Under the pieces are notes generated by a model. The model did no database searches. It was not told the DNA's origin and was given only the letters and a program-made list of their open reading frames with translations. Of a DNA stretch of 64,000 bases, positions 57,480 through 64,000 are shown piece after piece. This DNA is from Cryphonectria parasitica EP155 (Eukaryota; Ascomycota; Sordariomycetes; Diaporthales; Cryphonectriaceae), in contig NW_024468915.1 of assembly GCF_011745365.1 (NCBI RefSeq), positions 2,706,653-2,770,652 of the forward strand, given 5' to 3'. Within the stretch, counting starts at the first letter, position 1. Every line of letters begins with the position of its first letter. The translations under genes and the position numbers were made by a program.

Positions 57480-57965
57480 CTATCAATGCAGCAAACAGCT
57501 AAGCCTGAACGTGCTACTGAAGCCCCATTGCATCAGAGACTGAGAAGCAGCAACATCATATCTCTCAGTTTTCCTGATAAATCTCAGGAGCCTTGTATGC
57601 TTCTATGGAATGAGCTTCATAGCCTTAACCCTATCAGGCCCTCAGTAGGTTCTCCGAACTGAATAGGATTCGATTATGCTATCAAGATGGATATGTATGA
57701 AGCGGACTGCAAAAGGATCCGTTGAATAAGAATGCAGAATCAGAAGAGAACTGCTGCTGCTGCTGCTGCTCGAGCAGAGTTTGAAAGCAGACAAGGATAG
57801 AGAAGAGGTCAGCATTAGGATCTGTCCAGATTATGCCCGTATTACGAATGAACTGAAGATGGATACTAATACTCCTGCATTGATTTGAATGATAGCTCAA
57901 GCGATAGAGAGAGGTATGAGGATTGAATTGGAGGGATAGTTTGGTTTGCAGTATTTCCTTTAGTA
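57480..57965 (+). pseudogene. 3' end of the extra ORF kept in the nested element
   Basis: Matches the host's 63,230-63,730. Reads LHQRLRSSNIISLSFPDKS, LLWNELHSLNPIRPS, FDYAIKMDMYEADCKRIR, a poly-Ala run coded by CTG repeats (about 57,749-57,768), and AQAIERGMRIELEG. Fewer stops than the host copy, those present at likely Trp codons, which confirms the reading frame of the ORF. Confidence 0.65.
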
Positions 57966-58068
57966 GTTTGCAATGAATTCTTTATTTCTTTACTTCATCT
58001 CCCTCTGATCAGATCTAGCATATCATTGGACTTGTTGCAACTTTGGAAGAAAGTTGCTGGGGGAGAAT

Positions 58069-58387
58069 TGTTGTAGTGGCCAGGGTGGTAGTCTGTGGAA
58101 CATGGAGTATAGTGGGTTAAGGGTTCTCATACATATAAAGGATACTACCCACTTTTCAAATTCTTTAGCTATAAGCAACAATGAAGCATCCCTTCTCTTC
58201 TTTTCAATTTTGAACCCTTTGGACAGGTCTAAGACAGGTTTTTCATCCTGTTCTTGTGCCTGTGTGGCCTTAGTTTGCTGTTCTCATCTGCACAGGCATG
58301 CTTGGGTTGCATGAGCCCTTGCTCATTGCTTCGGCAGCTGTTTGTCCCTTTTTCTTTCGAGGGCGACGGCGCCCTAGTTCTGGTTCA
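58069..58387 (+). repeat. 3' LTR of the nested element
   Basis: 319 bp, TGTTGTAGTGGCC to GGTTCA, preceded by the purine tract GCTGGGGGAGAAT and followed by the ATAG duplication. Confidence 0.94.
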
Positions 58388-59620
58388 ATAGATGTAGCTA
58401 ATGCTGTTTCGGATTGCAAGAAATATGCAAAGTTCGATTTAAAGATGTAAAAGGAAGGAGTGATTCCGATCCTTCCAAGTTAATTCTTTACAAGAATCAG
58501 CATCAATATTCAATATATAGCTGAGAATAGCAGTTACAGATATCTTGCGAAAGCTTGCTATAATCTGACTAGCTATATGCTTGCAAGATCTCTTAAGAAA
58601 GCTACAGCTGTAGAAATAAGGAAGTTCATTTTGAAAGAGATTATTCTTATATTCGGATGCTCTCTCAAAATTACTATTAATAGAGAACCAGAAAACAAGG
58701 CTGAAATAGCCAAGACTATCAGAGCTCTTGGAATTCTGCTTGTTCAGATCTTCAGTTATAATCCTTATGCTCAAGAATAAGTAGAAGCTGATTATCTTTC
58801 CTTAGCAAGTGCTCTTGCTAAGCTAGCTAATGCTTAACTCTGAAGATAGAAGCAGTACTTAAGACTTGCATTCTTTGCTGAAAGAATTACGATCTACTAG
58901 TTGCATGGATATAGCTCCTTCTATTTGATTTTCGGTTGGAAGCTGCTTATTCCAATTAAAACTGAAATCTCAATGTAAAAAGTTCTTATATAAACCAAAG
59001 ACTAATCCCTTCAGAAAGCATTTGAAATGCAGTTGAGAATAATTGCAGCTAAGGAAGATAATATGCAGAAGGCAATTGAAGCTGTTCAGACATACTATCA
59101 AAAGATCGCAGCTAAAAGTCAAATATAGGATCTAATACGAAAATCTCAACTGAATATCAGAAATCTCATGCTTATTTATAATCATATCCGGAAAATGAGC
59201 TACTTGTACAATGCTAAGATCTCTTATAAGTAGAAGAATCCATACCTAATTGCTCAGATTCTAGACAAACATGCTTATAAGCTCAAGACTATAAACAGAG
59301 TTCTGCTAAAAAGCATATATTCAGCTACTAATCTCAAAAAGTTCGTACAGAATATAGATAGCATTTGAGAACTCGAGATGCTCATGCTCTGGAAAGAAGA
59401 TATTAAGCTTTAATCTAGCCAACTATTAGCAGAAAAGCTAGATTCAATAAAAGCTTCCTAGCAAGGGGAATCAGATAATAATATCCTCGAAGTTTAGAAA
59501 GCAGATTTAAGCAACAATGCTACATTCTGGATTCCAGATATCATTGAGCACAACCCCACGCCTAGCTAAATCAGTTCTAATCCAGAGATTATCAATCTAG
59601 CAACTAAAGCGGATAATGAT
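58388..59620 (+). pseudogene. Integrase region of the giant element
   Basis: Continues the frame broken at 54,366. IDVANAVSDCKKYAKFDLKM is the zinc-binding H2C2-like region; FTRISINIQYI is the start of the catalytic core; EIRKFILKEIILIFGCSLKI, INREPENKAEIAKTIRALGI (the Asp and Glu area of DDE) and SYNPYAQE follow. After it come LRLAFFAERITI, HGYSSFYLIFGWKLLIPI and a chromatin-end module-like YLIAQILDKHAYKLKTIN. Stops are of RIP type. Confidence 0.8.
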
Positions 59621-60054
59621 GCTGAGGATAGAAATGAAATTAGTAATGATGAATATTTTATACAAGCAGCAGAGAAGGAGAAATAAGAATAGAAGAAAGC
59701 AGATAGAAGTAGAATATTTATATCAATTCCAACTAAATCAGCATTCCTAGCTTATAAGAAAGGTTGATTTCTTTCTGTTCATATTTCCTTTTTGTTTGCA
59801 AAACACATTTTCTTTTCATCTTTTCTATTCCATCTTATGTATTTTGCTAGAAGAGGAGAAACGAAGTATTATCTGCTATCACTTGCCACAGAACACTATA
59901 AACCTACCTAAAAATTTCAAAGCATTCAGTACAAAGCATATTAACCAGCTCTGAAGCCATTTTCATTATTCAAAAATTGCAGTATATTGAAATACAATGC
60001 ATGAAAAATGCAGAGCGCTGAAGAAATACTGCAACTTATGAAAACTCCTTACTT

Positions 60055-61288
60055 TTATACATTATTCTCATTACCAGAATATCTGTAAATATCATTCAAT
60101 AGCTCTCTCCTTATCCTATTCAGATTCATATTATTTATATCATCCGCTGAAGAATTATTATTAAAAACAGAAGAAGAATCTTAAGATTAAACAGATTTAG
60201 CTCGTTTCTCAATACAAGATTCTACTACAGCCTTGCTCTTGCCTTTATTCTTGCTGCGAGATACAGATCGTAGAGCTGCCTGCCCAGACTTAGATACTCC
60301 CTTCTTAGAAGCAGAAGAAGCAGTACTCTTCTTGCTAATCTATACAGATAAAGTTAGCAATAATCTTCTTAAGCATCGCAATCATAATCAGTTATAAGAC
60401 TCATAGTATCCTATAGATATCATTTTCTTAGCACAAGAGAAATTCATTTAATCCAGTTATGCATAATATCTTTATCCTGCATAAGCTTGTATTAAGCTTT
60501 AATAATACGCTCGATATTAGCATTAGAGTTAACTTGAGAATCTATTTCAATTATACATTAAGAGCCGAATTGATAAAACGAGTACTAATACTGCAAAAAA
60601 AACAATGATTAGTATATACTCAAACCTGATTAAGAATATCAGAATAGAAATCTTACTTGTATACTACGCTCTTTGATACAAGAGAAGTTTTTAGTATAAT
60701 TATACTCAAACTTTGTATAATAAATGCAGTTGCTGCATTTTCCATTGAAGAAGCTCTTTATTAAGATGTATTTTAGGAAAAGCTAGTTGATATTAATCTG
60801 CTGCCCCTGGATAGGCATGCAAGCAGTAGCGTACTAACGGGAGCAGCAATTGCAAGGAACTAGATTATGCTGATTATAGAACTGAACAAGAAGGGAATTT
60901 ACTTGCTCAGATCGGAAGAAGATGCAGATAAGATACTCGCTAAAGAGCTTCCAACCAGCTTTATACATTACAATAGAATTCAGTTTGATAGAATCCTTAT
61001 TATTCAGCTTTGCAAAATGAGTAGCAAAGCTAGAACTTAGCAGTAAGTTGTTTCAAAACATAATATCGCTTTAGATATTCCAAGAAGCATATATTAAGCT
61101 AAAATCTCCCTTAATAATATTAAAGTCTATAATATCAAGAAAATTAATATGGATATTCTTGAGCCAGTAGTAGTTGCTGCTCTAAGGAGAAGAAACTGAA
61201 GAAGAAAACCAGATTCAGATCTTATCAACCTCTTGAGAAGCAGTATTTATCTGCAAAGAGAAAACAGCATCAATAACGATTCGAGACA
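60055..61288 (-). pseudogene. Antisense spliced gene with Cys-rich (DUF3716-like) domain
   Basis: On the strand opposite to gag-pol, from ATG at 61,288 (MSRIVIDAVFSLQINTAS) one frame can be followed for over 200 codons. It contains NNKDSIKLNSIVMYKAGWKL and a Cys cluster: VPCNCC at about 60,860, a further Cys in ATACMPIQGQQ, then GKCSNCIYY and FSCIKERS. The CxxC...C...CxxC...C order resembles the fungal DUF3716 zinc-binding-like domain. A 66-nt intron (60,656-60,591, GTAAGA...TTTTTTGCAG) joins to IEIDSQVNSNANIERIIKA. A second probable intron leads to a basic Ser/Lys tail (KKSTASSASKKGVSKSGQAA) ending near 60,055. All stops seen sit at likely Trp, Gln or Arg codons. Function is unknown; DNA or RNA binding is only inference. 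Confidence 0.6.
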
Positions 61289-61906
61289 TCTTGAGTATAT
61301 TGCAGAGCTGAACAAGGAAAGATTAACAGAAGGAGAAGTTATTATGCGAAGAATGAATTGAAAAGCAAGATGAACTGAGGGAGAGATTGTTAAATAGTTT
61401 GCTAAAAGTTGATGAGATAGCAATGAGTAATAAATATACTCAACTGAGTTATTACGCTTTCTATCCAATCTATTGCTGAACAGCTCCTATCTAGCTAAGA
61501 GTAAAGCTGTTTGTCTTATAATAAACGGAAAGCAGTGAATTACTTGAATAATTGCTAAACAAGATAAATTAGCTATTCCATTCATACTTGCAGCCAGCTA
61601 TTCTTCTTTCTCCTTCAATCTCTTCACAACTACCTTTCTCAAGCATATATATACCCTTTTTCTTCCTCATCAACGCTGCCCCAAACCTATATACCAATAT
61701 CAGAGCAAATTGTTAACTGCTTTGCTTACATAATATCATCTTTCTTAACAGATCCTTAGGCTGAAGCTGCATTCTTCTCTATCTTTCTTTCTCAGTTAAT
61801 ACCCTTTCAGTCTCTTAACTTTATATCTTTGCAAACTCTTCTTACAATTGCTTATCTTCCAACAAAGCTATTCTTCTCTTTTCACTTTTCTTTTAACTCA
61901 GCAGCA

Positions 61907-63730
61907 ATGGCCGAATTCAAGTACTCTCTGTTCTCATCTGTTCAGTATAGCTGAGGAGACTGAATAACCAAGGCTTACTGCTTTCAAACTGTCTTTCCCA
62001 GAGCACCATATCCAACTGAAGTGATCAAGAATCGTTCGCCCTACTTCAGTCTAAGGAATGAAGAAAATCATCTGGCAGTAGGACTTATTGAGAAGTACTT
62101 TCCAGAGTTATCCCCTTGCAAATCATACTTGCTTATAATCTTTAGCGCTAATTCTTTCAGATATCTTCTTGATATCTATAATCTGATTGGATTCTTAGAT
62201 GCAGAAGTTCCTCAAGATATTAGTCTGCAGCATACTGTAGCTGCTTTTCGTTATTATGCTCAGTATAACTAATAAGATGTATTCTTGATAGAATGCCTTC
62301 GTATTCCATTGATAGCTCATTCACTTAGCTCTTCTGATATTCTCAATAAGCAGAATCTGCTCAGATATGAAGCTAGACAGAAGCGTTTATGAATTCTCCT
62401 CTCAGTCAATACAGCAACTTCAGCTTATGCTCTATCTTAGCTCAATATAAAGACTGAAAAAGAATTTTATATTGCTATGCACAAATCTGGCAATATTCTA
62501 CTAGCTTATATAAGCAAGCACTATCTGAATAATTAGCTCAGGAGTGCTGAAGCTAATCGGGATTAGGATTTCGAGAATATTCCAACTATGCTGCTGGATA
62601 ACAATTCGAATACAGCTCTGCTCTATGCAATCAAACTATTTCGCCTTCAAATCCTGAAATCTACTGATTTCTACCAATCATCTAGTAGCTATTCAGACTG
62701 AAGGCAAGCTCTCTATCTTAACTATAGAGAGACTGTACAAAATGTGAAAGAATGGAGTGCAGAGATGGCTATAATGAGCCTGCACTGCCAGATCTTCTCC
62801 TATAAGCTGGGATACAGCAACTATACGCAATATCCTGATCAGCTATTAAGAAGGAGTGCTTTATTTCAAGAATACAAAGCTGTACAAGTAGAAGCTGATA
62901 GGGTACTGAACATAATCTATAAGCTGAATATTACCTTCTTCGTAAAAGGAGTTGCAGACTTGCTTAAACTATCTATTGAAAGCGATCTCAACAGGATGAG
63001 AAGGAACATATCAGCCTTTGCTCTAGAGGATTTCAAAGCGAGTAGAGCATCCAGCCTAGTTCCGTTAAGACAACAGTCCCGAGAGAGCACAGCTCTAGCT
63101 AGCTCGATCTTGCATTCATCAAGAGAATATAGTATCAGCTTAGAATTAAATCGACTCCTATTCGGAACTCCTACCAATCCTTACTTCTCTTCATCTCGAG
63201 AAATGCTTATCAGTTCAGAACTAATAATCAATCTATCAATGCAGCAAATAGCTAAGCCTAGATGTGCTACTGAAGCTTCATTGCATTAGAGACTGAGAAG
63301 CAGCAATATCATACCTTCCAGTTTTCCTGATAGATCTCAGAAGCCTCGTATACTTCTATGGAATAAGCTTCATAGCCTTAATCCTATCAAGCTCTCAGTA
63401 AGTTCTCCGAACTGGATAGGGTTTAATCATGCTATCAAGATGGATATATATGAAGCAGACTGCAAAAGGATCCGTTGAGTAAGAATGCAGAATTAGGAGA
63501 GAACTGCTGCTGCTGCTGCTGCTCAAGCAGAGTTTGAAAGCAGATGAGAACAGAGAAGAAATCAGCATTAGAATCTGTTCAGATTATATCCATATTACGA
63601 ATAAACTGAAAATAAATACTAATACTTCTGCATTGATTTGAATAATGGCTCAAGCAATAGGGAGAAGCATGAGGATTGAATTGAGAGGATGATTTGGTTT
63701 GCAGTATTTCCTTTAGCAGTTTGTAATGAA
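61907..63730 (+). pseudogene. Extra sense ORF between integrase and 3' LTR
   Basis: From ATG at 61,907 (MAEFKYSLFSSVQYS) a single frame of about 600 codons runs to the 3' LTR. It is broken only by stops, not frameshifts, as far as I can follow: open runs 62,021-62,272 and 62,744-63,289 are in the same frame. Pieces include VGLIEKYFPELSPCKSYLLI, DIYNLIGFLDAEVPQDISLQ and a Ser-rich region SSREMLISSELIINLS. Its last 160 codons are also kept in the nested element. I recognise no domain; it is not a second gag, pol or an envelope-like protein with visible membrane segments. A CT-rich leader (61,590-61,890) precedes the ATG, as expected for its own promoter or subgenomic start. Confidence 0.6.
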
Positions 63731-63821
63731 TTCTTTATTTCTTTACTTCATCTCCCTCTAATCAAACTTAGCATACCATTGGACTTGTTACAACTTTGGA
63801 AGAAAGTTGCTGGGGGAGAAC

Positions 63822-64000
63822 TGTTGTAGTGGCCAGGGTAGTAGTCCGTGAGACGTGGAGTACAGTGGGTCAAGGGTCCTCATACATATAAAGGATACTA
63901 TCCACTTTTCAAATTCTTTAGCTATAAGCAATAATGAAGCATCCTTTCTCTTCTTTTCAATTTTGAACTCTTTGGACAGGTCTAAGACAGGTTTTTCACC
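63822..64000 (+). repeat. 3' LTR of the giant element (cut by window end)
   Basis: Starts TGTTGTAGTGGCC behind GCTGGGGGAGAAC; matches the first 179 bp of the other LTRs. Confidence 0.93.

Larger units (their letters stand above)
54363..58391 (+). mobile_element. Nested 4.0-kb non-autonomous derivative of the same family
   Basis: Element 54,367-58,387 with LTRs at both ends and ATAG duplicated on each side (54,363-54,366 and 58,388-58,391). Removing it and one ATAG joins the host's RNase H/linker frame to its integrase frame (GLxIDVANAVSDCKKYAKF). Internal sequence: leader and gag like the host's 48,128-50,200, then a jump to sequence like the host's 59,480-60,040, then a jump to the end of the host's extra ORF (like 63,230-63,820). 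Protease, RT, integrase, the antisense gene and most of the extra ORF are missing, so it must have depended on a full element. It is less RIP-mutated than its host. Confidence 0.92.
47809..64000 (+). mobile_element. Giant Ty3/gypsy retrotransposon, interrupted by a nested relative
   Basis: 5' LTR at 47,809-48,127; 3' LTR starts at 63,822 and runs past the window. Without the nested insert (54,367-58,387 and one ATAG) it is over 12 kb, large for gypsy. Internal order on the plus strand: gag (about 49,200-50,400) with a zinc-knuckle remnant CYSCRSKFHGAHK, protease (about 51,560; NTDAEISLVALSL where DTGAE is expected), RT (52,660-53,280), RNase H and FDFTIKYILGLKNSVANALS (53,884), then after the insert the integrase (58,392-59,400). 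A further 4.4 kb before the 3' LTR holds an antisense gene and a long sense ORF. A purine-rich tract (GCTGGGGGAGAA) precedes the 3' LTR. Heavily RIP-mutated: most stops fall at Trp or Gln codons. Confidence 0.9.

Overview
The window looks like a repeat-rich chromosomal segment of a filamentous ascomycete (Pezizomycotina). Genes carry short 49-124 nt GT-AG introns, and there are also two GC-AG candidates. The proteins are typical of these fungi: cutinase, secreted carboxylesterase, a GH43 exo-galactanase-like enzyme, DUF3433 and DUF2306 membrane proteins, and highly reducing and type III polyketide synthases. Transposon-derived sequence is very AT-rich, and its reading frames are broken almost only by stops expected from C:G-to-T:A changes (TGG to TAG or TGA, CAG to TAG). 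That is the signature of repeat-induced point mutation (RIP). Genus and species cannot be told from the sequence.

Layout. 1-3.7 kb: 3' part of a RIP-degraded Ty3/gypsy pol. 4.9-6.1 kb: glutathione S-transferase pseudogene (minus). 6.4-8.6 kb: a complete pogo/Fot1-type transposon with perfect 42-bp inverted repeats and a transposase frame broken only by three stops. 9.2-10.8 kb: intact secreted carboxylesterase. 12.4-18.3 kb: ruins of a biosynthetic cluster (reducing PKS, SDR, P450 tail), the PKS split by a 494-bp insertion. 19.4-20.5 kb: intact cutinase. 21.6-21.9 kb: solo LTR. 23.6-27.4 kb: large DUF3433 membrane protein. 29.4-31.3 kb: nine-exon GH43 gene. 32.1-43.1 kb: second, partly ruined biosynthetic locus holding a type III PKS/O-methyltransferase chimera, a reducing PKS collapsed to KS plus ACP, a DUF2306 protein, a P450 pseudogene, a flavin monooxygenase fragment and an intact eight-exon NAD(P)-dependent reductase, interspersed with short repeats. 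43.6-47.2 kb: pile of LTRs of one family. 47.8-64.0 kb: a giant gypsy element (more than 12 kb without its insert) carrying a nested 4.0-kb deletion derivative of the same family.

Functional reading. The intact genes are mainly secreted, plant-polymer-type hydrolases plus membrane proteins. The two PKS loci are probably former secondary-metabolite clusters that decayed next to transposons; several non-repeat genes (GST, PKS, P450, SDR) carry RIP-type nonsense changes. The most unusual content is in the giant gypsy element: besides gag, protease, RT, RNase H and integrase it carries a spliced cysteine-rich gene in antisense orientation and a long extra sense ORF before the 3' LTR. Exon joins below were derived by hand and are predictions.
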